Shown: positions 22,103 to 35,356, numbered from the stretch's first letter. The stretch: DNA of 64,000 bases from Epiperipatus broadwayi (GCA_028023455.1 JAQFVV010012546.1:269501-333500), one strand, 5' to 3'. Program-made: numbers and translations. The notes: a model not told the origin generated them from the letters alone.

Positions 22103-24028
22103 TATATATATATATATATATATATATAATTGTATAGGATATAAATGGCAGTATAATTTAAATTAAGTCGAGATTGATTTTATATGCTTAAAGTACAAAC
22201 GAGTTATATTTTTCTCAATTCAAATTTATATTTCATAACAGTAATTATTATTTTAATTAAAATATACATTGCCACCCTATTCCCTAATTACAAATTAATC
22301 TCAAGTATTTATTTTTGCTTTGTTCTCTTAGAACAATGTGAACAAATAGATAGATTCATCTTTAATATATTTTTATTTCCATTAACTATATTTTTATATA
22401 TTGAGATTAATATTGTTCTTGACTCATGAATATACATTTTTAGTTTTAGCATTTTGTAGGTGAAGTTTGATATAAAATTAATCACCTCTTTAATTTAAAA
22501 GAATTAATGTCAATTGAAAGCCTATTGCATAAAGTGTAATCAGATCATATATATATATTTTATATGATTAATTGCCATATATATATGATTTTAATTTATA
22601 TCCATTTGTTAATAAATTTTGAATGAATTTAAAACCAGTAAGCCTGTTTGGTTCTCATTTAATTTTACACTGCAAATTTATTGATTAATGGTATTTGGAT
22701 AAGAAACAATTCATGAATAGAACTATACTACATAATTCATTAGAAACCGTTACAAAATAGTTCAAATGTCCAACCATAGGATTGGTATAATAGTAAAATT
22801 ACATATCACTTTCTTTGTACTGAATTTAATGTTCATAGATTTCTATATAGCATTAAATTGATTTGACATTCTTAAACATTTAATAAGTTATTAGAAGCTT
22901 ATAATTATTTTGTTAGTAACAAATAATAGTTATATTAAGATAGAAATTATATAAGAATTGATTTGATAATGGATAAAGGAACAGATGTGATAACTATTCA
23001 ATATAAGTAAAGGTAATTGCAATTAAAGGTTTGCATATTTTGTTTTAAATCACTATTGATTAAAGTGAATATTATATTAATTCAGCATACAGCCATAAAG
23101 ATCATAATTCTATTCAGTTATAGAGCTGGTAATAATATATATTTTATTCTGTTACAAATTAGAGCAATTTTCTTTAATTATATTTAAAGTTTGCTAATGT
23201 GAATTGTAAATTCAGTTTAAATATTAAATTTAAATATTAATATTTGATTATAATAAACATTAATAATCATTCATACGATTTGACAATTATAGTCTAAAGT
23301 GTTAACAACTTAGCTTTATTCAACTGATGAATATTTGGATATGATTTGTCACTTGTGTTTGAATAAGCATCAAATAGAAATCTATAGTTTATTTTATGTA
23401 TTGATGTCATTGGATATTATAAAATTTAATGTTATTTAATAAGGTGATTTTATTTTATAGTATTATAAGTTATTGAAAGTGGAGTGATATATTAGGTTAA
23501 TTGAATTTTTATTATTATTGAGTATTTAATCCTATTATAATTAACTTAATAAGAGCATATTGGTATTAGTAGAATAGCATTGTTAAGTTATAATTATTTT
23601 TATTTTATTTAGTTATAATTAGAAATAAATTATTGAGATATATATTTAGTTAGATATATTATTGATATTATAAATTTGTAGGGCATATTAAAATTATTGT
23701 TTTATCCATCCATGAATTATTTCATTTAAATATAATTGACATTTGACCTTTGGTATAAATTTGTTTTATTATAAACAGTGTTTTGATTTGTAAGGAATAT
23801 TAAGGTTTATTTGTCTAATTCTTTGTAATTATTTTATTCTATTATAAGTGATTTATTTAAGAGGCAAAGATGTTTGCTCATAAGATAATGATACTTGGTT
23901 TTATTGCTTTATCTAAAATCTATTGTAAATAATACTATAGGTTTTAGGATAGTTTAAAGCAATGACAATACTTATTTTCTATTTGTTCTAAATGCTATTC
24001 GAATTTATGAGGTTACACCAAAGATTAT
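21339..24028. other. AT-rich stretch with a (TA)n block
   Basis: A long TA run occupies about 22050-22128, partly interrupted by CAATTATA. No gene, RNA or shared repeat is visible. The stretch 22200-22430 is open in one frame but is only AT-rich hydrophobic translation. Confidence 0.4.
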
Positions 24029-24593
24029 TATCATTATTTTAATTATAAATTTATTTAAACGCACATTGATTACGTAAGTAATATTTACTAAGGCTGTAAA
24101 ACCTCAAGAGTCTATGCATGAAAATGCGAAGGGAGGAACCTCTACAGGTCTTAACCACAAGCTTATGCTTTGGAAAAAAAGAGGAGAATCCTTTTTTACT
24201 TCAACCTACTTTCTATATGAATAGGTGAAGCTGAAGCGGTTGGATCTGAGAGCGTGAAGCTATTCAATACTTCTTTAAATTATCGTAATAGATTTCTAAC
24301 TATAAGATCTTTATATTGACTCATTGTAAATCGAAGATTTTGTGAGTACTAATGGGTAATAGTAATTGTGGACTTAATCGGTGAAGTATTGAATAGCTTC
24401 ATGCTCTCAGATCTAACCACTTCAGCTTCACCTATTCATATAGAAAGTAGGTTGAAGTAAAGAAGGGTCCCCCTCTTTTTTTCCAAAGCATAAGCTTGTG
24501 GTTAAAACCTGTAGAGGTTGCTACCTTTGCATTTTCATGTGCATACTCTTTAGGTTTTAGAGCCTTAGTAAATATTACTATCATTGTTTTAAT
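24029..24593. mobile_element. inverted-arm element with near-exact 15-bp target repeat
   Basis: The direct repeat TATCATTATTTTAAT (24029-24043) recurs with one mismatch at 24579-24593. Inside, arms of about 200 bp are inverted copies: AGTAATATTTACTAAGGCTG at the left faces CCTTAGTAAATATTACT at the right, and the GAGGAACCTCTACAGG region and a CTTCACCTATTCATATAGAA region also face each other. The centre holds ATTGACTCATTGTAAATCGA and GTGGACTTAATCGG. The inner arm, read from the right on -, aligns with the unit of the 52-55 kb arrays (CTTTCTATAT..., GAGAGCATGAAGCT...CTTCAC), so these belong to one superfamily. Confidence 0.7.
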
Positions 24594-25339
24594 GAATTAA
24601 GTATTAGATTGGTATTCACTGATTGATATTGACTTTAGTTTAATTTATTATTTTCATTCTGTTATAAATAATTCTACAATTTTTAGGCAATATTAAATTA
24701 GGATTTTTCTTCTTTGATTCATATTTTTGTTCTGTCACAAATGGTGATCAATAATTAGGCTATGCCTAAGGATACACTATGACTCATATTTTTATTCTAT
24801 TATAAATGGCATCTAACAATTGGGATATGCTTTTATTCAGATTATATATTAAACTTGTCATTTCCCATATATATATTATAAGGGTATGACTCAACTTCTG
24901 AACAATATCTGCCATGCCAGGGTTTCACTAGGCTATTTGAACCTAGAAAATTTATAAACATGGCTGATTCATATGGGTGAGGTTATTCTTTTGTCAAACT
25001 GAAAGCCCCAGTCACTAATTCTCAGAAGAGCTGAGCTTATAATACTATCCTATCTATTTAAAAAAAATTCTAACTCTTGATTTTAAAAAAAATATTATTA
25101 ATAAAAATATATAAAAATAAGTTATTGCCAAAATTAATTAAACAAAACATTTTTTATTATTATGCACACACACATTAAAAGGAAAAATTCTGGAAACTAA
25201 ATTAGTTACTGAATAAATTTAATTTACAATATATGCACAGATATATGCATTTAAGAGATTTAATACAATTTCAATGTTTTGCTAAATGCAAATACACTAT
25301 TTAGAATACACACTTAACTAACTCTATTGTTTTAATTCC

Positions 25340-26550
25340 AGGCTACAAGTTCATGTCCAAATCAATGTCAGCTTAATGATATACCGATATGATCAATGCA
25401 AAATGAAGATGTTAGCAAAAAAAACATGGTGACAGGAATGTGCATCTAAAGCATGATATTATTAAAGAAATAATGACCCTTGTCCAGTACAAGAATATGC
25501 ATCTGTCTGGTGAGACAATCATTTGAAAGTATATATAAAAGAAATTCTCTATAAATAGGAAGTTACTATTCCACCCAGAGTGTAAGAAGATCAATGGCAT
25601 AGGAAATATGTCTATGACCAATGGCAACACTTTTGGGCCATGCATTCAGTTGGGTACTGTGCCCAGTATGCTAATGTGGCACAAGGGAAATGAGAATTCC
25701 ATGCATTTCTACAGATTACATTGACAAAAAACACCCTCACATCTCTCCACCAGCACTGATTCAACTATGAAACAAATAGCCCAAAATTAACCCACTTAAA
25801 CTAATATAATCTTACAAATCTATGCAGCCATTTATGCTTATGTTTAAATCATTAATTTAAAAGAAATTATGAGAATGAAAATAATAATAATAGCAAACAC
25901 ATTAAAAGAAAAATATAACAAATAATTTAAATTTATCCTTAATCAGATAAAAAAAACTTTATGGATTAGGTACCATTTAGGTTTAAGTATTTAAAAAGTT
26001 TTTATTTTAGTTTATTAAAGTTCATATCTCTTTTAAGACAAAAGTACATACTTTCCATGGCTTCAGATTACTGGATTATATCATTATGGTCCTTGATGCA
26101 TTGCACAACTCCATTCCAAATCCATTTAATATTAATGTTGTTTTTGGGAAGACAAGTTTGTTGTTTCCACTTTCTGGGAATTATGATTCTGAAGGCCTTC
26201 CCAGCTGGTGCAAATATGGGGGAAATGAAAATGTATTGTATGACCCTGACATTTTGGAGGTCCACAATACATGTAAATATGTTTAAATAATTATGTAATT
26301 ATAAAGAGTAACATAAAAGAACAAAACTCCACTTAACCAGTTTTCTTTCCTTTTATATCATTTTGAATTTCTTACCATCAAATTCCAGGATTGATCTTGC
26401 CTGGTTTCATACTGATCTTATTGGTGATGATGATTTTTTCTGTAGACCATGTGTTCATTCACATAGTTTATTGGATGGTTCACTTTTGAGTGGGAACATC
26501 AAATTTTATTACTATAATTTTTTTTTAATTGATCTCTTGTCTGACTAATA
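25340..26550. other. unexplained coding-like island
   Basis: This stretch is less AT-rich than its surroundings and shows several acceptor-like sites (AATTCCAG before 25341 and again near 26388). On + the frame 26045-26284 reads SIPNPFNINVVFGKTSLLF and GLPSWCKYGGNENVLYDPDI before a stop; 25520-25740 reads KLLFHPECKKINGIGN and GPCIQLGTVPSMLMWHKG. The minus strand is also open at 26068-26265, with GTATGT just beyond its stop. I recognise no family. It may be a decayed gene or transposase. Confidence 0.3.
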
Positions 26551-26756
26551 AGTTAAATGCCCTCAAGGACCTGTCTGCTATTATATCATTTCAAAATAAA
26601 AAATCATTTCTATTCTACCGAGACTTAAAAATAACTTTTAACAGAAAATAATTAGATTTTTTTTTTTTTACATTCATTTAAAATAATCTTATCTTTAGTT
26701 TGTTTTAACTTTAATTTTATTTTAAGTAATTATTTAATAGTTTGCCATCTGTGCAA

Positions 26757-26952
26757 TTATCATCATCATCATCATCAACCATTATCAATCCACTGCAGGA
26801 TGAAGGTCTCTCCAAGTTTAATCCATCTTCTCCGATCTTTAGCTTCTCTTCTCCACAACACCCCTGCACATTTTCTTATTTCATCCATCCATCTCACATG
26901 TGGCCTCTTTCTGGGTCTTTTACAATCTCTTGGAATCCAGTTTATATATTGA
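26757..26952 (-). pseudogene. RTE-type LINE, 3' end fragment (copy 2)
   Basis: On the minus strand the sequence encodes pieces matching the C-terminus of the copy at 37.0 kb (RPHVRWMDEI, LQWID), followed by the (TGA)n tail seen here as ATCATCATC at 26757-26775. It is truncated at about 26952. The triplet microsatellite tail is usual for RTE-clade LINEs. It does not make protein. Confidence 0.75.
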
Positions 26953-27042
26953 TTTAAATAAAATTATTAACTTTTATATTTATTTGTCTCTTTTTTTCTT
27001 TTATTTGAAAGCGATATAACAGCATATATGTATACCATTACA

Positions 27043-27064
27043 ATATATATATATATATATATAT

Positions 27065-27121
<57 letters not shown>
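27043..27121. repeat. (TA)n microsatellite
   Basis: A TA run interrupted by a single CAATA, abutting the left end of the next element. Confidence 0.95.
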
Positions 27122-27122
<1 letters not shown>

Positions 27123-27126
27123 GCAG

Positions 27127-27777
27127 GTTCATTCATGTATGATTTTGATTATAAATATACCAATGTTTTAGGTTGATCACACAAGCCATAAACTGGGGAA
27201 TGAAATGAACAATAGTTGTAGAGGTTTCATAAACACTACTTTATAACAACGCCAGAGTTACCTCAATAGCAAAAAAACAACAACAACAGATATATAAAAT
27301 TGAAAAATAAAAGTTAAAAGCATTTTATATAGGTATCAGTAATTGTCACACAGTACTAAAAAGATGAACATACTAGTGCAGTTAAGCAACATTCATCTGC
27401 AGCAGCCATCCCTGTTTGCTGTAGATTGATTTTTTAATGCCAGAATTCTAACCTATCAGATGTGAATCTCTCTACCAATGTAAGATCAGAAAAGCAATTG
27501 ATATACTAAAAAGACTAAATTGTATTAACAAATATGATGAGACCTGCAAACTTCCTCCTGTTTGCAAGAATTTTTGTAAAAAAATATATTACTCTGAAGA
27601 TTTTTGTTCTTCTATTTTTCAATTTTATATTTTCTATTGGTGGAACTTTAATATTTCTATAAATCAGTTTTTGTCTACAACTACCTTTATTATATTCTAT
27701 TCATCACTCAGTTGATCATTTGTGTGATCAAGCCAAAACATTCGTATATTTATAATCAAAATCATACATAGATGAAC
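27127..27777. mobile_element. non-autonomous TIR transposon, about 650 bp
   Basis: The left end GTTCATTCATGTATGATTTT and the following TGATTATAAATATACC occur inverted at the right end up to 27777. The arms stay similar for about 60 bp and weakly for about 110 bp (GGTTGATCACAC, AGTTGTAGA). The interior codes for nothing. Superfamily not assigned; flanking TA repeats obscure any target duplication. Confidence 0.7.
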
Positions 27778-27854
27778 TTTCAAAACCATGAAAATACGTT
27801 TATTAATATATATATATATATATAAGTGAAATAATGCTTAAAGCTAAATGGGAT

Positions 27855-28022
27855 AATATGTAATCATTAGAAACCAATCACCACCTAAACATACCAATAT
27901 AGATAGTAATCAAAATTTCTCTGTTGTCAAAGGAGAGAGGTTGCCTTGACAACAGTGAGAAATTTTGATTACTATCTATATTGGTATGATTAGGTGGTGA
28001 CTGGTTTCTAATGGGTAATATA
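27855..28022. mobile_element. compact fold-back element, about 70-bp arms
   Basis: The left arm (27864-27932), containing CACCTAAACATACCAATATA and GATAGTAATCAAAATTTCTC, is repeated inverted at 27942-28013 with few mismatches, joined by only about 9 bases. Such a near-perfect hairpin suggests a young MITE. The frame 27878-28078 is an artefact of it. Confidence 0.8.
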
Positions 28023-30370
28023 TATATATAAACATTCTCAAATATATAATTGCACATTAATTTTAAATAATTTGTCAATATTTGATAAATATATTTTTTA
28101 TGGTTAGTTATATATGATGTTTTTCCAGTAATAAGATTATCTCATTATAAATACATATATATGTGTGTGTGTGCCCATAATACCATATAACTTTAAAATT
28201 AGCACATTAAAACATACCAAGTACTTTAAAAAATAGAATAATATACTTATAAAAAAGCCAGAACAGTTAGTGCATTGAGATAGAGGGAACACATCTCATA
28301 TATATTTCTAAAATCTGTATGCATATGTATACAAACATGTTTGCTTAGCATATCACATTTCTTTCTATTATTAAATCAATTTCCTTTAACTTGTAGATTT
28401 GCCAACAACATCAAAGTCACATGTTGACCAATTTATAAAAAAATATTTGTAACAATTCAATGCATTATCATTGATATGAATTATTTCATTATGATAGCAA
28501 TCTCATGATAGACTAAATTCAAATTAAGTGAGAAAATCCAGGAAATTGCAGATTGAGAAATGTCTCATGATATTGTTCATGTATAATTTGTGAATTCATA
28601 TGTATGAAATCAAATTTATTAATTTTTAATTTTGATTTATTTATTGTTTTGAAGTTGAGAGTTGATATAGCTGTAGATCTGCTTCATGGAAAGTGGAAAA
28701 GCCAATGATTATAATTTTTAATTGTGTGTCTTTTTATTATTGGAGAAAAAATGACTACGGCCACATTCCTGACGACTTTAAAATATAGTTAAATATACTC
28801 TATTCACAAAGAATTTCAGCATAATATTTTTGCTTTTTTATTATTCACAAAAGTAACTGTATTATAATCATTCAATTCTACTGCCACCAGAAATCACTTA
28901 TGATAAAACTTGCTCTGGCTCCCATTCATTCTGCATAAATCTTTTGCCTTTATAGCAAAATAAAACTTAATTCTTCCAGAAAGTAGCTAATCTTCAAAAT
29001 TTAGTTATACTACTAGTTGTCCAAAATTTGCTCTGTTTTTGTAAGTCCAGGTACTATCACTATTAGTATAGTTTCATCAGGAAATGATATCTCCAATTAT
29101 TAAGAAATCAGTATTTTCTGGCAGAATAACTTTAATGCAGCAATTTTCAGTTTATTATTGTTTTTGGGAGAGAGATATGAGAGGATAAAATTTAACATAA
29201 CCAAGTATCTACCTTTTTTTTATTTCTTTACATTTAATATTTAACATATATCAATATTTTTTAACTATATAATATTTAAAAGTATATATAGACATTTCTA
29301 ATTTTTGAAAATCAGCTATTAGTGATGAAAGATATTTACATATTAATTCTTTTAAATTAATATTATTAAAAACACCCTTTAACTGCTTTATGAAATATTT
29401 ATCTCATGTTTACTTCAAAAATATAAATATGACTATTGTGATTTAAAAAGTAACATTTTAAAACAAATATACTAATAAATTACATCTGAAGGATATATGT
29501 GAACTCTTAAAAAATTGCATAAAAGTGCAAAAATTTCATTAAAAAATACTGAGATAAAAATTAATTAGTAAATCATTAACTTGATAAATCAAAATTTAAA
29601 CTTATTCACCTGTTGAGTAAAGTTTAAATGAGTAATATTCAATAGATTCATTTTACTTACAATAGATGACTTTAAGTTCACTCTTTAGAATTCACTCAAA
29701 GGCATTAGATGACTATTTTCAGAGAATCTTTTTTATCAGCCATACAAAACTTTTAAACATTACTAACTACAATTAGAATGGTTCTAGATTCTTATTATAT
29801 AAAATTTTACTGGATTTTTTTTATAAAGCTTGAAAAATGTAATTATATTTGAAACCATTTTTAATTTTATATTTATTTCTTCTAAAAAATACAATTTTGG
29901 TTGTATAAATTGATGTAACAATTTATATCTATTTTTTTTGCCACTATTATTTTATTATAATAAATAATGGATTTAATTTTTTATCTATAAACCATATATG
30001 TGTGCATGAAATTAGTATGTATGAGCAAAATCAATGAGTATGGATTTAGTTCATCACTTTTACATAGAAAAATAACATTCTTTCAAAATTGATTATAATT
30101 TCTACCTTTATATATGATTTCTGACAATAAGAAATATTACATTTATTCACTATGTGTATTTTAACTTGAATATAACAATATATATATATATTTGGAAAGA
30201 AAGTTATTTTTTCCATTTGAAAGCGATTTTTGTGTTACTTTTGTTCATAAATAATAATCACATATTGTTTATAGACAAAAACTTAAAAATACTATTAATT
30301 ATAATATAAATAATTGTTACAACGAAAGTAGTCATAAACTGTTACGTCAATTTATATTACCAAATGTACA

Positions 30371-30421
<51 letters not shown>

Positions 30422-33146
30422 GCCTGCAAATATAATTAAATATTGTTAGTGATAATAGCTTAAGGAATAAAAGAAAGATTACTCTGTAAATGGAACTTCA
30501 TATATTACTTTGAAATGTTAAAGAGCAGAAATAAAGATGATTCCAGAATTCTTTAAATAGAAAAGATAATTAATTTACTTAATTAGTTATAGTTATAATA
30601 CATACAAATAGTTAAAAGTTATAAAATCCAAGAAAAAACGTTTTCTATATTTATTGTGGACAATTATTTTATAAAAAAATCAGCAAGATAAATTTTCAGA
30701 TGTTTGTTTATATTTTTTAAGTTTATTGTCTGTTAACATTTTTTAAAGTTAAATCTTAACATTTTATTCTGTGAAATTTTCCTCTCCCTTGCCCCAACAT
30801 GTTATACACATTTATTTCACAATATTCACTTCAATTCTGTCAAGTTTTTTTAAAAATCTCTAAATAACAGTTCTTGTAAATTTAATTTCAATTCTTATCT
30901 TTCCACTTTTCTAATTTCAATCTGTACTTTAGATAAAATCGCATTTAATCTACTAGAAATAATACTTCAGCTTAAAATTCTCAATAGTTTCCTAACTACA
31001 TAAGAATTAATCAATTCCTGGAAGTTTTTGCACTTCACTGCATTTATATATATTAAACAATAATTTTATTAAAAACAAACCATCATGAGAAAAAATATTC
31101 TTATACATAATAAAAACAGTAAACAAAACTTTTTTTTCTTATTTATTTAATTTCATTTATAAGTAATAACTGATAAATTATAAAATGAAATACGATTATA
31201 ATTTTAAAGCAATATGTCATTTGCTTATATATGATTTTTAAAATGAAATATTTTTATTTTTAAATATAGAAATAGTGAAATATATTGCGTTAAAGAAAAA
31301 GATGTTTTATATTATATAGATAATTTTATTTGTATTGTAAAGTATATGACTAGGAAATATTAATTTTGTGCCAGGCTATGTAGTAAAAGGTAGTTTAAGA
31401 AATGCAGTACTTAAAATGTATATATAGAATATGTAATCACAATTAACAAATTTTATTATATTTGATATTTTCTAATATTAAAAATTGATATTAAACATTC
31501 CATTATTTACAATATTGAGAATATACTTTTGATGTATATATCACACCTAACCAATTTTTGATTTATTTAAAAAATAGTGTTATATAGCAGAAAGTATAGA
31601 TTCTTAATAGTGATAATCATGTAATCATAGAACCATGTTATGTAGCGACCTATTTTCACATTTAGATAGGAACTGTTTTATCAATAACGCTGAAAAATAA
31701 AAATTATATTAATAACTGAAAAATTTGGTCATCACTTTTATTATTACTTAGTAAATAGTAAAGAATCTATAAAAAGTTCACAGAATATTTTACATTATTA
31801 CATAGTTTTATTTTTTAGAATTCACATGTGTATGCAGAAAATAACCATTATAAAACATATTTATGTATGTCAAAATATTTAGATATTTTATATTTTATCT
31901 TAAGTTACATATAAATGCAGAAAGAAAACTTATATTACGTTTAAATTTACATGTGAAACAAAAATTAATAAATTTCAGTGAATAACAATAATTTATTGTT
32001 ACATTTTCATTTACCATTGTCAAATTTCCTTCACTCACAACTTTGACGCCATTCATTTCAGATAAATATACTAATGATTATTACTAATCATTTTCGAAAC
32101 TAGAGATTATCTCTAGCACAGATATAAACTTTAAACATCAGTTAAAGATTAATATATCCGATTTACAGACACATAAAGTATAATTCATATTTTGAAATAG
32201 AAATGAATTCATAGTTTGCATAATATGATGATAAAAACTGATAAAAAATTTATGTTAAAACACACATATTGTACATAAAAAAACAGAGAAAAATAAAAAA
32301 AGGATGACTTTCTGAAATCATGTTTTTTATTTTAAATTATTGAGATATTCAAGAATGTTTTGTAATTTTAAATATTAAGTTAGAATAATTGGATGAAGCT
32401 CTTCAATCTAGTTTATGTAAAATAAAACAGACATTAAATAGTTTATTGTAGTATAAAAATTTCTTCAGCGTTTCCTTATATAAAAATACAGAAAAAGAGG
32501 CATGATAATTACTATGTGGAAGGTTTGAGAAGTTTTCTACTTTAGAAATTAATAGCTAGATACTCATATATCAATCCATGTTTGTATGGTTATCAAAATT
32601 AGGTATTGTCTGGTTCCATGGCGGAAAAACATTGGCCTCATTAAATGTTGCTAAAGTTTATTTGACCTGATTTTAAATCTAGGTCAAAGCCATATTAAAC
32701 AGATCGACTTTTGTTTAAAGTAATGTATAATTATTTTTCATATTTTTTTAACGTTAGTAAGAGTTTATAAAAGTCTATAACTTTTTTTAAAAAATTGAAT
32801 TCACAAAAATATTATACAGCAGTTAAAATTAAACTTTAATATTTACAGGAAATCTTCCACTCTCCTTTATAAGTTCAGAGAACAACTGAAAATGAATTTT
32901 CATTTCCTCATTCCATTTAGAAAGGAGGAAATATATTTACAATTCTGACAACTTTCCATAGTATAGACGAGTAAAATGAAATGTAGCGTTATTCAGAAAG
33001 AAAGAAAAACTCTATCAAAAAAAAAACATTAAAGAAAAGTAAATAAGATCTTTAATAAGTTATTTTATATCTTATAATAATTTATATACATTTATAATAT
33101 TTGAATACTAGTATGATGTATATATACTGAGCATGAGATGTAATTA
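28023..33146. other. long AT-rich stretch, no gene seen
   Basis: A TA run lies at 30379-30418 and shorter ones at 28150-28170 and 30178-30190. Mixed AT sequence otherwise. No credible exon, RNA gene or shared repeat was found in about 5 kb; weak or very short exons could be missed. Confidence 0.4.
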
Positions 33147-33437
33147 GAAGGGATCTCAACACAGACTTTCAAACTCTCCTTAACTATCCACTCTATCTTA
33201 TATAACAGATACATATGATCACGTGCGTGCGAAAAATATATCTTAATATAAACTGATCACTGATTATATATATGTGAGAGATAATAAACCGAGCCAACTG
33301 ATGGATGCTGTTTCTTCACGAAATACATATACGGCAGATCATTTATCTTTTTCACATGTATGTGGTCATGGGTGTCGATTATATAAGATGGAGTAGATAC
33401 CTAAAGTAAGCTTGAAAGTCTGTGTTCAAACCCCATC
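33147..33437. mobile_element. F2 palindromic hammerhead element, copy c
   Basis: The ends AGACTTTCAAACTCTCC and GCTTGAAAGTCTGTGTTCAA face each other. The right arm ribozyme region (about 33288-33346) keeps CACGAAATACATATA, the undecayed form of the GAAA box with its CpG. It has CTGATGG for CTGATGA and CGGC for TTGG, so it should not cleave. This copy is the direct evidence for the ancestral CACGAAA inferred from the other two. Confidence 0.7.
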
Positions 33438-34234
33438 TAATTATATGTATCTAGTAAATATTGACATCTACCTTAAAAAGAGGTAGCTATTTTTATTTTG
33501 AAATAAAAATAAATATTACTATTAAAAAATATATGAATTAAAGATTTATTGGATTTTTAAAATTACTTTTCAATGTATTTTTATATTTCCTAAATAATAA
33601 TAATTGAATGTTTTAATTTTTACAAGTTTGAGCCCCGAAAATATGAAAGCTGTAAGTTCTATATAAACTTTGAAATCATTCTATCATTGCACTAACTCTG
33701 AAAGGCGATTATTTTTTTCTTAAAAATAATTAATTAATAGCTTTGGCTAAATTAGTTCTGGTTATCTTTCTTTATGAGTACAATGTTTGTTGTATCATTA
33801 CCAAAACTAAGTATTTTTAATCTGGGTTAATACTTGTATAAGAGATGATCTCAAAACATTGAAAATTGTAAGGTAATTTTTTCTTTGTGCTATTTACACA
33901 ATAATATTTGTAGATCAAATCTAAAGGTCACTGATTAGTTTGTTGAATTTTTTTTGATTAAATGTGTTTCTAATGCTCAGTTACAATGCAAACTCCTGAA
34001 AAGAAGACCATACAATTATTTCTTTTTAGTTTTAGGCAACTGTATTATAAAAATCTCTAAAATCATCAATGATTTTTGGCAGTCATATAAATAGCATTCT
34101 TCCTATTTGTAAAATTTCACCATAATATATTCTAATTTGTGGGAGATTTCCTTCAGATTGCTTAGAAAATAATTTTACTGCTGAAACAATTGTGATTAAC
34201 TATCTTCTAGTGTAAATGTTGATTTTTATATAAA

Positions 34235-34735
34235 TTATTTGAATTCAGACTTTCAATCTCTCTACATATATCCATTCCATTTTATACAATTGATATACAT
34301 GACCACATACATGTAAAAAAGATAAATGATCTTCCAATATATGTATTTCATGCTGATTTCCAGCATAACTATTTCATGCTGAACCAGCACTCATAAGTTG
34401 ATATAGATCAACACCTCCCACACATATATATAATCTGTGCTCAGTTTAAAGTAAGATAGAAAATCTTCAAACTTTAATGAATAGGCTTTAATCTTCTTCA
34501 CCCTTCAATTCTTCAATCACCCAATTTGCTACCTTAATATAAACTGAACACTGATTATATTTATATCTAGGATATGATGATCTGGACCAACTGATGAGTG
34601 TTAGTTCAGCATGAAATATATATATATATTGGAGATCATTTATCCTTTACACATAAATATGATTATTTGTAGTGATTGTATAAGGTGGAGTGGATACATG
34701 TAAAGAGCTTGAAAGTCTCAGTTCAAATCCCTTAT
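34235..34735. mobile_element. F2 palindromic hammerhead element, copy d
   Basis: This is the fullest F2 copy. The ends ATTTGAATTCAGACTTTCAA and GAAAGTCTCAGTTCAAATCCC are inverted. The arms share CCATTCCATTTTATACAATT, ACATGACCACATACATG, and a ribozyme region in each orientation. The left arm, read on -, has CTTATGA for CTGATGA and an internal duplication of an AGCATGAAATA segment. The right arm ribozyme is intact. No coding frame. Confidence 0.8.
34576..34640 (+). ncRNA. type I hammerhead ribozyme, core intact (F2-d)
   Basis: The outer stem GATGATC (34576-34582) pairs with GATCATT (34634-34640, one G-U). An internal loop TGGA/A follows. Inner stem CCAA (34587-34590) pairs with TTGG (34629-34632). 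CTGATGA is at 34591-34597. Stem II is GTGTT/AGCAT, GAAA is at 34613-34616, and stem III is an AU hairpin of TA repeats ending in ATA, an allowed NUH triplet, with predicted cut after 34628. All invariant hammerhead bases are present. The closing pair of stem II is G-U, the product of a CpG-to-TpG change. Confidence 0.75.
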
Positions 34736-34799
34736 AATTACATTAAGTTTAGTATAGTCAGTATACTTGTAGGTAAATATTATATATATAATAATTAAT

Positions 34800-35256
34800 A
34801 ATATAGCAATTTATGTAAATATAAAATGTGTGGAAGGATCTACTATTCACACTGCTGTAGAAAATTGGGTTTCACTTCCCCATGAATAATTGTTTTAAAA
34901 TCATAGTTAGACCACCTATATAATTGGAGTTTATTCTTTAAATAAATAACAATTATTGGCCATGCCTAAATTAGGGATTGAATGTATGAGTCTAATTTTT
35001 TAAATTTGCACATTACTTGCCCAAGTTCAATTTATATATCATGGGGGGGGGGTGTTTCTCATTTTTAACCATCCATAACACTGAGACTTATTGATTTGAA
35101 TATATGTACTAATTAATTGTATAGTGATTTTTATATATGTAAAATTGTGTAAGGAACTACTCTTCACACATTCACTAGAAAATTGACACTCTCCCATTAA
35201 TAATATGATATAATTATAGATGGTGCACCTAAAATTATAAAACAATTATTGGCAGA
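34800..35256. repeat. diverged direct repeat pair
   Basis: Copies at about 34825-34960 and 35145-35256 share TGTGTGGAAGGATCTACT/TGTAAGGAACTACTC-like starts, TAGAAAATTG, TAGA-rich middles and identical ends ACAATTATTGGC, about 300 bases apart. Ten consecutive G lie between them (35043-35052). Possibly two terminal units of an old tandem element. Confidence 0.5.
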
Positions 35257-35309
35257 AGAATGGTGTCAATTAACTAGATTATATGGAATAATAGTTTCAC
35301 AATTTTACA

Positions 35310-35356
35310 CACCCACACACCCACCCACCCACACACACACACATATATATATATAT
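35310..35356. repeat. (CA)n/(TA)n microsatellite
   Basis: ACACACCC-type and ACACAC runs followed by a short TATATA run. Confidence 0.9.

Noticed and set aside
22184-22429. 81-residue hydrophobic frame and similar AT-rich frames (43837-44037, 46062-46259)
   Set aside because: Composition-driven translations rich in Ile, Phe, Leu and Tyr with no motif. Those at 43.8-46.3 kb lie inside the decayed LINE.
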